64,000 nucleotides of DNA from Acanthaster planci (taxonomy: Eukaryota; Echinodermata; Asteroidea; Valvatida; Acanthasteridae), in contig NW_019091433.1 in NCBI RefSeq assembly GCF_001949145.1, positions 443,707 through 507,706 of the forward strand, given 5' to 3'. The notes under the pieces are model-generated. The model was not told where the DNA came from and did no database searches. It saw nothing but the letters and a program-made list of their open reading frames with translations. The position numbers and the translations under genes were made by a program. Every line of letters starts with the position of its first letter. The stretch's first letter is position 1. Of this stretch, positions 24,501 to 39,500 are shown piece after piece.

Positions 24501-27500
24501 TCAATTTTTCAAATTGATTATGACATCTATTTATAAAGTTACAAAATTAGTGAGACAATGCTAATTTTTGCAGCCTGATTTCAGTATCAGTTGATTTCAG
24601 TATAACCACTGAAGTGCAAAGCATCAAACCACGTCTTTGCTCTACTCCATCCTCCCAAATTTCTAAATATCGCATTCAAGTCAATGACTTGCAAGAAGCA
24701 TAGGGATCCAAGCAAACGTGCATCATTTAAAATGTTGCTGCTTACCTTATGTTTTTTGAGGCAGCTCTCCATCTCTCTAGGGTCCATCCCGGTCGGTTTC
24801 ATCCCCTCCTCCTCGTATGATCTCAGCAGCCCCTCAGCGATGTTCACCCACCCCTCCACCTCCTCCATTCCCTCCTCATACTGCCGCAGTGCCTGCACCA
24901 TCTCGTTCATGGTCTTGGCCCGGGGCGGGATGGAGTCCCTGACCACAGCCAGTCGGTCCTTCAACGTCCGCAGCATGTTGACCATCACACCTGTCTCCTC
25001 CTTGGAGCAGGTCTTCACCAAGGACTGGGCCAACTGCGACAGATGCTTGAAGCTGTACTCGTGACCAGGAACTTGGCTCCGTAATTCCTGTGGTTGGAAA
25101 TTATTTGAAGAGCAGGGGTATGAGTGGCCACTTAAAATAAAACCTGAAAACAGCTAGCAAAAAGCTGAAATGTAAAAAGTTCCCATACTTTTGTACAGGC
25201 CAGGTGTACAAAAAAGCTGAAATTGAGGGTCAACATTTACACACAAAAAAGCTGAAATCAGCTAAAAAAGCTGAATTCTCACACCTCTGTGAGTGGCATT
25301 AATAACAAATGGATCAAAAACGGTACTGGTGGTTGAGCAAATCTCACACAGAACAAGGAAAGCATTAATTGTTAAGTGGAGAAAATGAAGAACAAATAGA
25401 AGGGTTGTCAGTGAAAGCTTTCAACACAGCATGAGTTTTTAGAGCCTTCGTGAAGGACTGGAAAGTTTGGAAGTTTTTATGTGAATAGGAAGCCAGTTTC
25501 ACAGTACTGCTAAACCAGGAGTTGTCCCTTCATGTAGTCTCATCTAGGTTTATAGAGTAAATTTTGTTATTTGATTCAAGAGTACAGGAGGGTATTTGTA
25601 AGGTGAAGGCATATCCACAATGCACATGTATTAAACCATTAAAGATTACCTTACAGGGAATTTGTAACCATCCTAAAAGTTTATGGATGAGGTGAAATCT
25701 ATACCAGATGGACATTAACTTACATCGAGTTGCTGGACATGCTCTTTGATGACACTGTAGTGGCATTCCACCGGTCGCATGGCGCATGCCTCTGCCTTGT
25801 CCAGCCAGGCATTGAGTGACACCACACGAGACGTGAACTCTTGATGCAATTTCTCTGACTCGTTAGATTTCATGTAGACCTGCAGAAGAGCAAGGGCAAG
25901 TCAGTCACCACAGATCTATAGTACCTTGAAGCACAATCTCATGTTGTGACAATGATAATGACAGTAGTGCTCCTCCGCATGATTTGAATCTGGGGCTGTG
26001 TCAGAATTAGTTGGCATTGACTAGGAAAACGTACACACCAACAAATGCCACATGCCAAGGCCCTCATGCGTTTCTCATACATGTATATCCAAGGACGATA
26101 TTCAGTCACTGCCAAGTAATTTGGACACACCTTGAACCAGCTGACCCTGGTAAGCTAAGCTTAGTTCATGCTAGTTAGCATTAGGTTTTAAAGTATTTTA
26201 AAAAATACTCTTTGCTATGAGCCTGACATGGATAAGCTGAACTAGACTTCTGGAAAAATGAAAACAATATGCGTGGTGCACTACAGCTCAATATGACTCC
26301 ACAAACATCACAAATATTCCCCATGAGCCTTGAGCTGAACCAAGAGGAGGCACAATTTCCTTAGCAATGGAGTCTCCTTTGGTCAGAACTGAACTTCCCT
26401 GGTTCAAGAATGACTACAAAATGAATGCGTTACGGTCGCATCGCTACCAACAAAATGAATACTAACGTGGCTCTTTTCAACTGATGAGTATTAAAACAAA
26501 CTGTATTTGTTACTTTGTTTACTTCTTACAAACTTTTATAACTGTGACTCACTATTGTCGCAAATGACAAAGAGGAAAATATGCTTATACTCTAAACTAC
26601 AACATATATGAACTGTCCACATTTGCAGGATGAATTCAATACATTTGAGAGACATTAAATCTACAAATTGCCAGGTCTGGACAAAGATATCAAATTAGAA
26701 TAACTGGCAAGACAGATACGTGTATGGTAACTATTCCCATAATTCCAAAATTCATAGAGATGATTACATATGAATTTAACCCTAACCCTCCTCAGTCCTC
26801 CAACAGGTGAAAGATTGAGGAGGGTTAGGGTTAAAGTAACTCTATATTTGTGTACAAATGCGCAGCATATAGGATTATCAAGGCAGAAAACACAACACCT
26901 TGATTGCCGTAGCAACAATAGATCAGCTCACCTTGGCGGGTTCAAAAGTTTCCTTCCATCTTCTGTTGATGAGCAGCAGCTGCTGTTGGATGCTGAGTGA
27001 TACTGTCTCCTGACATGTCTCTATCAGGAAATTACCAGACTCGTTCATGGCTGTGTGACGGTCCAGCCAAGTGGACAATTCACAGAAGTACTCCTAAGGG
27101 AACAAAACAAATACAAATTACTGCATGGCTAAAACTTCATCAACGCTGCCAGCAAATACAGCCTACATGTAACTTTCAGGACTAAGTAAGCTTCATATCT
27201 TCCATGCATCTCCTTATGAAATCTGAGCTAAGGCAAGACTGGTTTGGTGGAACATGATACCTTTCAGTAACAAAGAAGCTACTCTATCTTTTGACAGAAT
27301 TCTATTATTTCATCAAGTGTTTTACCAGACGTCATGAAAAAGTTGAAGAGTGTATAGCAGGCCAAGCCTTGTGCACTCTTTCAAGAATGGTCTGCTCATT
27401 TTCGAAAGAACTTAATACACTAAAGATTTCACAGAAGACATGAAGAAATAAGGATGTTGACACATTTTTTCATTATTAAATAAAGAGAGTATTCAAATTA

Positions 27501-30500
27501 TGGATTCATTTTTTAAGCAAGCAAAAACATAAACAACATTTAAGGAACACAACCAGACATCTGCAAGATGGGTAGTGGAAAGGTCACCTAACAGATATCA
27601 ACACCATCCAGGTAGTCTGGTCCCTTCATTCACATTTACCCTGATATTGTGGGATGTTGGGTAAGAGCAGAGAGGCTGATGAGATAGGACACCGCTACCA
27701 CCTCAGTGGTCTGATTCCCTGATTAATGTGACGCATACATTGGATGGTTTGGGCAAGAGCAAAGATAACGAATGAAGATGTGGATACCCTTACCATCTTG
27801 GTAGCTTGGTCCCCTCGCTGTAAGACCTTCTCTGCCTCCTCCAGCCACGGTTGGAACAGCCCAACGTTGGTGGTATAGCACTGCCAGTGCTCAATCACGC
27901 TCTCCAGCATGGTTTGAATGCTGGTAATCTCCACAGTCAGGTTGCGTTTCTTCTGATTCATATCGCCAAGGAAACGCCGCATCCCTTCCAACTCTTTCTC
28001 TATTGAAGAAAACAAGGGTTGGAGTACTGGGCCGATAAAAGACCTGAGATATTAAGTAACTGTTCAATTCATAGTGCGAGAAACAACCCTGACAGAAATT
28101 GCAGGTTGTTGAGACCATTCGGTCTGGTGTGCTGAATTCAACATCTTGGGAATAATTTTGTAGGCTTTCCGTTTCAATCCAGCAAAAAAGAGAAGATGAC
28201 ATTTTTTAACTGACTGTTATTTCCTTTCATTCCACCTACATGTAGAAATAAAATGGTGGCAAAAACAGCAACTTAACAAGTACTTCAAAAGGAACCAAAT
28301 TGGTTTGGAACAATACAGTACAGGCATGAGTGTTAACCCTGCTTGTGCGGCACTTAACAGTCGTGTGCCAACTTGTGCATAATGCTCCCATACAGTCATG
28401 TCATGTCATTTATTGACCAAGACCCTTTACATATAAAACACAGTGCAACAGGGGAATCTGTAATATAAATACTGACGAGGACAACTGCAAGTACTCACGA
28501 TTTGAAATAGAATACTAAGCCAAATCCTATCATTTCCATTAACTCTTACCATTTGTGATGGTTTTGTGGTATGCTTCTGTAACCACTTCCATCTGTTGTA
28601 ATGTCACCTCATACTGCTCAAAGAACTGATCATCAAAAACAAAAACCTGTTCACAAGAAATGGATACATTCTTATTAATCTTAATAAATCTATGTTTGTC
28701 AACTACCTATTCCAATAAGGAGAACTTTAATTTCAGTCAAGATGTCATAAGGCCAGTTCAACAAAAAAACTCCTATACTCTTCATTTTGTATAATAGCAA
28801 CATCTATCGAGTTGATATCCTCAACATTAAAAAAGTCTCAGAGAATTTCTCATGTAGTTGGTGCTATGAATTTCTGGTAATGAAACCAAGGATTCCTTAA
28901 AAGTATCCAAGGCACTGAAGCTAAAAAGCCAGTATTAACTCAAAAGAAAATACCAGAAAGAAATCACAGTTTTAGGAAAAAGGTTACAGTTTAGAGATGG
29001 GAGGAAAACCCAAGATGAATATCATGCGTACACCGCACAGAATCAGGTTTAAGACTGAAAACCCAATCCATATGTGGGCCAACCTGAGAACCAAACCCGA
29101 GCTGCAGAGGTGAAAGGCAAGGAAAGAACCACTACATCAACCTGACTCTCCTAAAGTGAAAGCTTCCCACCTTGTAATTTTCCAGCAGCAAGGCCACGCT
29201 CTCCCTGCTGCCGTACTTCACCGTCCAAGCCTGCAGTTTCTTCTCGGCCATGACGACAAAGGCCAATAGCCGGTACTTCATCTCAAGGTATTCCAGTTTG
29301 GTCCCTCGGTCCTGGGACGCTGCGAGGACCCGCTCAAATCGCTCCGACATGTCCTGGAAGATGGTCGGGGGCACGCCTTCTGCCAGCTGGGTTCGGCTCA
29401 GTTCCAGGAAGGTTTTGTGGACCACGTTGGCATCTCGGAAGTGTTCCTGTCAATTTTGCAGAGGATATAACAAAATACATGTCAGGTAAAGAACCCTGAA
29501 CAAGGCAGACTGACTGAAATAACCAGCAATAATGACTGTTTTAACTATGAAATATTAGGACCATCACAAGACCAGCATACAACCTCCAATTTGATTTCAA
29601 ATCTCACGTTATTTGAATGAACTCAAAAGCATTCTTTCATCAGTGTCCATCCAGTTACTTGTGAATGGTCTGGTGAATGATCAAACGTCTGGTTTTATGG
29701 ATGGTTTTGAGTCTAATATGGTGATGATTTTGTGTCTAATATGGTGATGATTTTGACTACACCGCTGCAAACTATGTATTTTTGGCCACGATGACAATGA
29801 TGTAATATCATTTTTTAATAAAGCTAGTCTGGTCTTTTTAGTGTTTTGGCAACAATCCACAAATTAACTCTTTTAAAATGTGATGTTGTCGGCCAAGAAA
29901 AATAAGTAAAAAATACAGGTCTTTTGGGGGTATTACTACACCGCATACATATTAACATAGGTTTATAAAAAGCCTTCTTCCAATGGTCATCTATGTTTTA
30001 GGATTTTCCAAGTATTTCTTGAAAATGCTGAGCACTTGGCTGTCTTCATGAATGGGACACTTTCAAAACATGTATTTGTTGCGGAGGAATGAGTCTGATT
30101 ACTGTTAACGTGCCTGTAGCATCATTAAATTGGGAGCTACACTAGGCAGGAAAGTTGTTTCACAACAGAAACCGCAACTTTATATTGTAGAAGGGTCTGG
30201 AATTAGTAATTTAAAAGTGAAAAGGGAGTCGATCATTGTTACTTCATGTTCACTTCTACTAATAAGCAATCTGCCTAATAAATATGCATAAGGTACAAAT
30301 CTTCTCATCTACTGCCATGCATATTCAAACAAACCTGATGGGCAATCAGTTTCCGTTTCATGCTGCTGTGGGTCTCCTCCTGCGACTGCAAAGGAGTCAG
30401 GTCATCGTCCAATAGGGCCTCAGCCTTGTTAAGCCACTCCCCACAGGGGCCAAGCCCACCAGCAAGCCCCGCCTCGACGGACTGCCTCCACTCCATCTCT

Positions 30501-33500
30501 TTGGCGAGGAGTTTGGTCCACTGTGACTCGGTGACATTGCACTGCTCCTCTGAGAGAGACAACAGCACTTTCTTCCTCTTCTTCTCCATGACAATGGTCA
30601 TCAGATGTTTGCATTTCTTGTGCTTTGCTTGGAATTCCACATATTGCTAGCCAGAGCAAACAATAGTTGAGACAAAAGTTATAAGAACAAATTCAATCCT
30701 GCCTGGGACATGCTCGACATGTTCTTGACTTTAAGCCTTTTTACGCAAATGCATTCAGGCAACCATTTAACATAGATTAACAGTCAATGTGCTGGATGCT
30801 CTCATACATTTCTCTGTGCACACTTTTATCACAGATAAATGGTATCACTGGTATTTTGTTACGACTAAGCCAATAAAATCAAGCCTTACCGAATCTTATT
30901 CCAAGTGCTTTGAATGTGTGTGTATCTCATATATATCTTCTACCCATGGCTAACAACTGCGTGATACGGTTTCAAGTCGATCACTCTTAATAATTGATGG
31001 GATGATGGGATGGAACCGAGAAGGTTACCAACAGTCAACAGCTTAAAAGGAAAGATTGGCAAAGCAGCCATCTTGTCTGATCATTATATACCCTGATCTA
31101 ATTACACGCTGATTCCTAATACCAAGGAAATGCTACGATCAGTAGGCACAGAAAACTGCTCAGCAGATATCCTTGCTTAGCATGTGTTACGTCTGAAAGC
31201 CATTCTGAAGTACAAGGTTTAATTCAATTTTGGCTTCACTGCACAATCAGCTGAGCAGCTGGTAATTATGGGCCCAGACGTAAACAGTGCCAAGCAGCCC
31301 AAGAATTCCTGGCCTTCCAGAAGGGGAATGACAGCTGCCTCCAGACGTCCTTGGAAGATGTGCAATGGCATTAAGGATGAGGTGGTGGTGTCATCCCAGA
31401 GGGCTCAAGACTTAAATGTCATGCTATGGATACATTAAACTTATGAATATTTAGATTTGGTGGCAGAAATTGTGAGAAGTCAATTTTAAAGGTGAATTCT
31501 ATCTTGCCAATCAAGACTTTGACCGAGGGATTATGTTATGGGGGATAAGAGCTGATTACAAATTTGCAAATTTTGGTTGAATACTGTTGAAATTAGATTT
31601 TTGTTTCATTTAAGTCTCTTCTTAAGTTGAAGTGGATTTCAATCTCTTACTAAATACACTCTGAGCTGTAAGTTTTAAATGCCCAGGGTTAAAAACAGAG
31701 CACTGTTTACAACCAAAAAAATGGAAAAGTATGTAATTGCTATCACCTTTAATCTTTATACAGTCTTTGGGCGTTCATATGTAATTGTCATTACCTTGGC
31801 TAAGACAAAGCCAACTCTACCAAAAACACGGTTCGTTTAAATTAAGTGTTGTATTTCCATCTTTCCATTCAGTCTTTTGCCCAATGCAAGGAATTCATGA
31901 TACAAATTGCCACCAAGAGGGCAGTATTAAGAGGCAAATTTTCACATTGCATCATGAAAAGTTATCAACACTGGTATTCTCTCTGCACTCAGCCTCAACA
32001 AACGTTACACTCTGTGGGTGTGCATCATTTGAAAGCCGATTCATACTTCAGGTGCATGTGACAGTGAAGCAAATTTGATGCCACACAACATTTGCAGCGA
32101 AATTTGCCTTCAATGAAATATTTTATGCCTCTGCCAATATGCAGCATGAACATTTGATCTGACATCACAAATTTGCATTCGTGTTCGCTTTTCCTCCAAG
32201 CATGAACCAGTTTTTTTCCTGTGGAGTGAAAAAAAATCCACAGGCTTGTCCACAAACCTGTGTGGTCCCATGGTACACTCATAAAAACAGAGTATCATAG
32301 GAAAAACAATGAACTGCAAAGTAACATAATGCAGGAAGTTGAACACAAAATGGAAAAAAAATGCTTCTTTGAAGTAAATACTTGAATTAAAAATGTCTGC
32401 TCATATGCACCTACTACTGCCTGGATGACTTACCGAGTACTGGTCCTCTTTGGTACGCTGCTTCTGCTTGGCCGAGGTGATCATGGCGTCACCTTTCACC
32501 AGCCAATCATTGATCTCCTGACACATCTTGGCCTCCTCCTCCTTGGCTTTGTCGACCTGCAGGGCAAAAGGTCACAAGTCAAAGGTCAAAGTCCACTTTT
32601 TTTTAAAGGATTTGGCAGGATCAAGGGAAAAAAGAGCCTAGCCAAAGATACTTTACTTAAGACATGTTGCACCTTGAAAGCTTAAAACAATATGCCACTG
32701 GCTTTCTGCAAAATGAATGCTTTTATTATACCTAGAAATACCATTAGCTAAAATATCTATGGACTAAAGGTTGGGAGTTTCTTTGAACCTTTAATTGCCA
32801 TGTACAGAAGTAACTCAGCAGTGTCAATACTTTAGATGACCTTTTAAATGACCTCCTTTGTTCACAGTGAAACAAAATGTGACAGTACAGCCTTCCAGGT
32901 GCAGCAATTTTATAATATAGGTGATGTGATGGAGATAGCACCCATATGTAGATATTTATTAACAAATATGGATTCTAACTTGGAAATCCTCCAGCAATTT
33001 CAAGAAAGAAATTTGACATAAAGAAAGATATTTAAATAATACCTTGCTCCCTGTTTCTGGAAATGCTTTGAAGAACTGTGAAACATAAGTCATAATGGAC
33101 TTTTCATCTGGCTTGTCCACGTCAACATCTGCAAGAAAATAAAATGTCTCCAGTTAGGAAAGCTTCCCATTTCACAGCATATCATCAATACCTGATTTAC
33201 AGTAAATATTAGGAAACTTTTATTTCAAGTTCTGTACGGGAATTTTACATTTCCAGCATTGAACCATTTCAGTCAGGCAGGAATAAATGCTCAGGGGACA
33301 AGCTACCATTCCTTCTGATCACACCACTTGCACGAACACTGGCTAGCTGATTTACCAGGGTGTAACCCCACAGCCAGCTGAACTACCAAACGGGCAGACC
33401 CTCAGGTAGTCAGCTTTCAAGCATCTAACCAGTGTGCCAGCTAGCAACCCCAACACAGCAAGCTCACTGGACAGTCAGCCAGTCAGCTGGCATAACTAGC

Positions 33501-36500
33501 AAGTCTGCCAGCAAGGCATTTCCAAGGTACTCACTGGACAGTTAGCCAGCCAGTTGGACAGAAAGATACATGTACCTACCCAGTCCATAAGCCAGCAATG
33601 CCCATAGATAGCACTCTCACCTGGACACTAGTGCCAGCTAGCCAGCCAGATGTCTCACCAGTCATTTTCATCATTTAGGCCTAATAATCCTTTTAGTAGC
33701 AAGCTCACTAGACAGTAAGCCAGTTAGCTAGTCTGCTCATAACAACACACCCTGTCAGCTACTGAAACTAAGTTACTGTACAAATTAGCTAGCCTCCTCA
33801 CCCAGAAGAAAAAACGTATTCATCAGCCACAAAACACCCACTTGTTGGCAATTTTACCTTGTGCATCAAGAAGTCTGACGATGCCTAGCTCCTTTTCTGC
33901 CACATTAAATGCTACATCAAGGTTCTCAATGTTTGTCCGTTTTGGAAGCATGGACAAGTCCACCAGGTCTTGCCTGATGTTGTGGATCAGTACATTGAAG
34001 GCACAACCATCCCTCCAGCTGGGTCCAAAGTCCTTGACCTCTATATCCATGCCAGAACTGCAACAAGAATTTCAAATCAAGCTTAGTGACAGACAAGTAA
34101 ATATTAGTAAAGGGAATAGCACATATTCCTTTCTTGAGAGTTTTTAAAGTTGTAAGAGAAGCTACAAAATCCATGAAAAACCGCAAAATATGAGAGTTTC
34201 TTTTCAACTCAATCTGCTAAATGGGCCACAAGAAATGCTTCTTTGACTTGTAATCCTTTTAATACACATACACTACAGAAGAATAGCATCTGCTTAAATA
34301 TTTTTAATAGAAATGTTTACAAAGAAGCTCAATACAATTACCAATCGTTTTCAACGAAGTGGAGAGTGGATTCAGTAATATTTCTAGCACATGTGAGAGG
34401 GGAATAGAAATACTACATTACAGGCTGTGTTTCTTGAAACAAACCAAGTTCAAAGATAAAAATCATTAATACATATTTCTGTTATTTCTAGACCAAGATT
34501 TCTAGATCAAGACCAACATACCCGGCAGCTTTGGACGCTTTCCGGGCCCAGGCCAGCAGTGCCTTCTTGGCTGTCAGCTTGCCCTTCAGCTTGGAGGCCA
34601 CAGAGACTGCCTTGGCAGCCCTTTTGGCAGGCGGTGGCTCCAGGTGACTGCTGCTGGGTCGGGGAGCCTCCGGTTTGCTGGAGGTGGACGATGCCTCACT
34701 GCTGCCCATGCTGTCCACGCTGCCTGTGCTGCTGGACATGCCCGACTCGGCCAGTTTTTCCAAGGCACTCGCATTTTGCTCGATCTGAAAGGAAGACAGA
34801 TGAAATGAATACTTGATTAACCTAGTATTCCTTATTAGGTAATACAGGTGCAATGTACAGTACACTCTGAATAAGCATTAGTTTTTTCTTCCTTTGTGAT
34901 TATAATTCCTTGATCTTAAACATGACCAAAACAAGATACATGTACAAATAGACCAACTGGATATTTGGTGATTAAAATTTAATGAGTGGAAGAACTGAAA
35001 AAATGTGGGGGGAAAAATGACTCAGTGTTACAGCAGGCTGGATATTCACAACTGGTGGGATATGTCCGACTGAAGTGAAATGCTGACTTAAAATTCGTTT
35101 CCAAAGAATTTGAGAAACTGAAAGGGAAGAGGTTCACCAAATACTGATTGCCCTTTGTCAACGTGCAATAATTCTGTTGACTGCTCTATGGTCAACGTAC
35201 TTTCATCATTCTAATCAAGAGAGCACAGTGGCCACAGTCTTGGAGCTGTATTTGAACAAACTACAGCAGACAAATTTGTCAATGGACACGTTACAAAGCT
35301 GAAATAAAATTATACCGGCACATGCACATGGGAATCCAAGTGGAACAAAAATAGCAAATGAATGTAAGCCTGCTCGAATTTTCTTTACTCGCTGAAGCCG
35401 AAATTATTGGGAGCCAAGCAATGCCAAAAAAATTCAAGGTAAACGTCGGGCAAACTCATAAGCATTAAAGCACTGTATCGCCTTGACTTCAGTATATATT
35501 ATGCACTATCATAATAGGATTACAAGTTACATACATGTACATGTGAACCAGTGGGGAACACAGAAACAAGATTAAATAAAACTCATGAATATCAAATGAG
35601 TTTATTTACTAAAAAAAAATTTAAATCATGGTATATGTTCTGCGTGCATCACTCTACTGTACAAGTGAGTAATTTGTGTGCAGTCAAGACTCGGTGAAGA
35701 ATGTGTATATATTCTTTTACAGTCTACAGTACTCTGTGCTGATTAATTACAAGAACAAAACTAGGCAAGTTAATCTGAAGTAAGAACTGCACTTGTGAGA
35801 AAGCCAACTATCTACTTCTCCCTTCTAAAACAACACTTTACAGGCAAATCTAATGTAACATGGGTTCATTGGCAATTATGTTATACCCACGATGAGCTAC
35901 CGACTGCAGCAGACAGTCACTACATGTAAATGTACAAGCCCAGCTTATAGGCTTGCCCACTTCTACATGTATGATAAACAGCTTGTGCTCCCTCTGAACT
36001 AGTTAGAGCTAAACATTTTCTGAAATGCGTTGCAAGCACCAGGGAACCTACATGTACATTTACCGGTAAAAAGTATGAATACGTGTGCCATATGAATAAT
36101 CATGTTAATCATGCTGAGCAGTGCGGAATAAGACAAGTACCCATACGATTACATGCACAAGATGCACTTGTACTCAATCGTCATTTATGTGGTAGCCTTT
36201 AACCTTGGTAGAGGGTTGGACATATACATTGTATGTACATGTAAATGTATAAACACAGAAATACAGCACTTGAATACAAGTACATTGAATAGAACTGCAA
36301 GATATGGTCGGAATCTTACCAATCTTAGTTTGTACTGGTCAACTTGTAAATGTACATAGCAACCATATTCATACATTTTGAACAAGGTGGGTTTCCTAGT
36401 TTCCACAATGTGTCATCACTGCTCATCTTTGGTGACACTATTACAATCCAAATGCAAGATCATCCAACCCTAAAAGTACTTCCCCTACATCTAAGTACTA

Positions 36501-39500
36501 TATGTTTACCAAATGGAAACAAGAATGGCACCAACTTTGTACATGTATGTAAAAATGTCTTCCCATGATTCTGTTTAGCTAAAATTTTCTCTTTTAAACA
36601 GCAAAAACAGAAACAAATAAAAAAAAAATTTTTACATGTAAGAACTTTGCAGGTTCTCTAAGCATCTCACATTAATCATGAGCCTCAGCAGCGAAAAACT
36701 GAGGGTCAGTGTACTTTCGCCACAGCACACAGACCCACCATGCTAGCCCAGCCATACGTGTAACTTGTGTGTTGATAAGGTCATGACTGCACATCTACAT
36801 GGCAGAATATTATTACCGATACCTGGGGGGCAAAATACTGTACAAGCCTCTTTATGATATCCACGGTAACACCCACTCATTCTCCATCCCTTGGTCGTCT
36901 TCATTTTAAATATCTAGGTTAAAACCCAGGAAAAAATCTTGGGGGGGGGAATTAACATATGCTTCTTCCCCTTCCCAAGGAGGCCAGCTGTAACAAAAAT
37001 ACACATGTATATTTCAGAAGGAGGCGATGTCTGGAATATTGCGTCTAGTTACTTTGTAATTATTTTGAAAGTCTTTAAAGTCTTTCAATATGGTACCTGT
37101 AGCTACAAACTCTTTCGGAAATATGATCAAGAAATCTACGCACTTGTCTAAATACTCAGAAAAACAACATCTTAAAATTAAAATTCTTCCCTCTTCTTGT
37201 GAAGCACTGGATTCTTTGCATTGATTTGTTTCATGACCAGACATGTTAGATGAAACACAGTCCAAAAGAATGTTGCTTTCATTAGGCACAAAGAAATCCA
37301 GACAAAAATCTTACACGTGTTAGCTGTATCAATTTGGAGTTTCCAGGCATTAATGACATAAATTCTAAATTTACAGTGTACACATCTGAACGTGATGTAA
37401 ATGATGTCCAGATGACAATTTCAATAAACTAATACATGTAACTGCAAACCGACTCAACTCGATCACCACATTTCAATTAAATTTTCCAAAAATACAGTTC
37501 CTTTAAATTGACACATTTTGTAATCTCTTTGATTCAACATTTATGACAAAAGCTCCAGATCCGCAGTATAACTATAAGTCTTGTTCAATGACCAACACTT
37601 GACACATGAATGTCATCAAGATAAGAAATTGAATCTTTGCCTGATCATTAACATGGTTTAAGCAATGGAAGGAAACTTTTGTGTGTGAAATATGCCAACC
37701 GTGGGAACCTGTGGTTATAGCCCAATGCAACACCTCTTTTTGACAAATTACGTGGACTCAACTCTATGTAATCATTCTGTAAATCATAATGTAAAAATAC
37801 TCTCATTCCATATCACATCTCTATGCAACAAACATATCTGGAACAAAAGTTCCACTGGTATTTTTGCATGAAACCTTTCAAAATCTCCCCAACTTCTACA
37901 GGAAAATGAGTAATGCAATCGCAGCTTCCTTGTAAAAGAAAACTCTAGACATTAAAATTCATGTACAATAATTCATCAATGCCTGTTATGACAAATGTAT
38001 GAAGATGATTAAATGTTGTAGATTTCACTGATTAGAGGTTGCTATTTGTTGCAATCCTGTGCCAGGTAAATGCAGATACACAGTATGCCTGTTAACCAAA
38101 TCAACGTGTACATGTATCTCCAATCTCTGCAGTTATGCGAGACAGAACATCCAAACTGTATGCAACACAAATGCAGTTTTTACGTTTGTACCTGGGAGCG
38201 TCTTTGAATTTCCATTTAATGCCCTCCACCTACACAACATGGTACACAGTACATGTTTAATATTACAGACTTGCCAGTTTTGATTGAGTGCAATTATGCC
38301 TCATGATCAAATGCACACAATTACCCAATTTCTGGTATATCGTATGTCTAGCACACAGGGGACATTTGTAACATCAGCCTGTATGTGAATAAGGTCGTAA
38401 AATTGATTAAATGGTTTCCAGCAAAAACTAGAAAAGGATAAACACACATAATCTGGACAAAAATTGAAAGCGGGACACTTTTCTGGGCATTACATGTAGC
38501 TTAGGTCGTCTGCTGAGCCCTGAACCAATGGTTGCTAACCTGCCACAGCCTATTTGGACAACCCTTTTGGTTGTACAGGTATGTATGTACCATACAAACA
38601 TATGTTCACTTCCCCCACTTAGTTTTGCTTTATTGTTCAAGGCCGAACACTGAAACCAGCACAGCTTTTGTGAAGGAAACAAGATGTCTGATGTACATGT
38701 AATTCTTTAGTTATTCAATCATCTAACACAGCATTAGCCTTTTTCGAGCACTGAAATTCGTTGATTTCCTCTGTTCCTGTGAAACAAATCATGATATTCT
38801 TGCATCCAGAGTTTTCCCAAGAAACACATGAAGGTGAAGCCAGTGCTGAATTGAAGGCCATCCTGATGCTCATTAGCTGGTTACATTTTTTAAAGCCAGA
38901 TTCACGAACTTAATTTGGTTCACGCTGTGATTTTATTCTGTCACAGCAAGTCATTACATAACTGAAAGAAGTTGACATTCGAATAGTACAGAATTCAGTA
39001 GGGTGAAATGGTATCGATAAAAATTGCTTTATGATTTATCAATGGTTTATGTTGCACACTATGCATGCTATGTTGGCAACATCCCGTGTGGCATCTCCTT
39101 CTGAAACTACAACATCCACTAGTATCGAACACTGGCTATGGCTCTTCACCATTTGATCAAAATCCGAAGCTGTAGTTATATAGGAGATGCAACCAGAATG
39201 CAAATGCGACTCACCCATGCAAACCCATGTATTAATTCAGTGGTGCACTGGCAGCGGCAACAACATGAAATGTGAAACATTTTACTTTTTCTCAGTAGAA
39301 GAATCAAACCCAACAGAAAAAAGTGTGCACAGATGTACATTTTCATCCCTGTACATTGTACCTATGTTGTAGCAACCATGTTTCATGGTATTCTGGCTGT
39401 TTCTTTGACAATATTGTACACAACAGGCCTTGTCTAATGTACTCCACTGGAATAAGAGAACTGTCAGCTAAGACAGTCATTAATCTTTTTACAAAAAACA

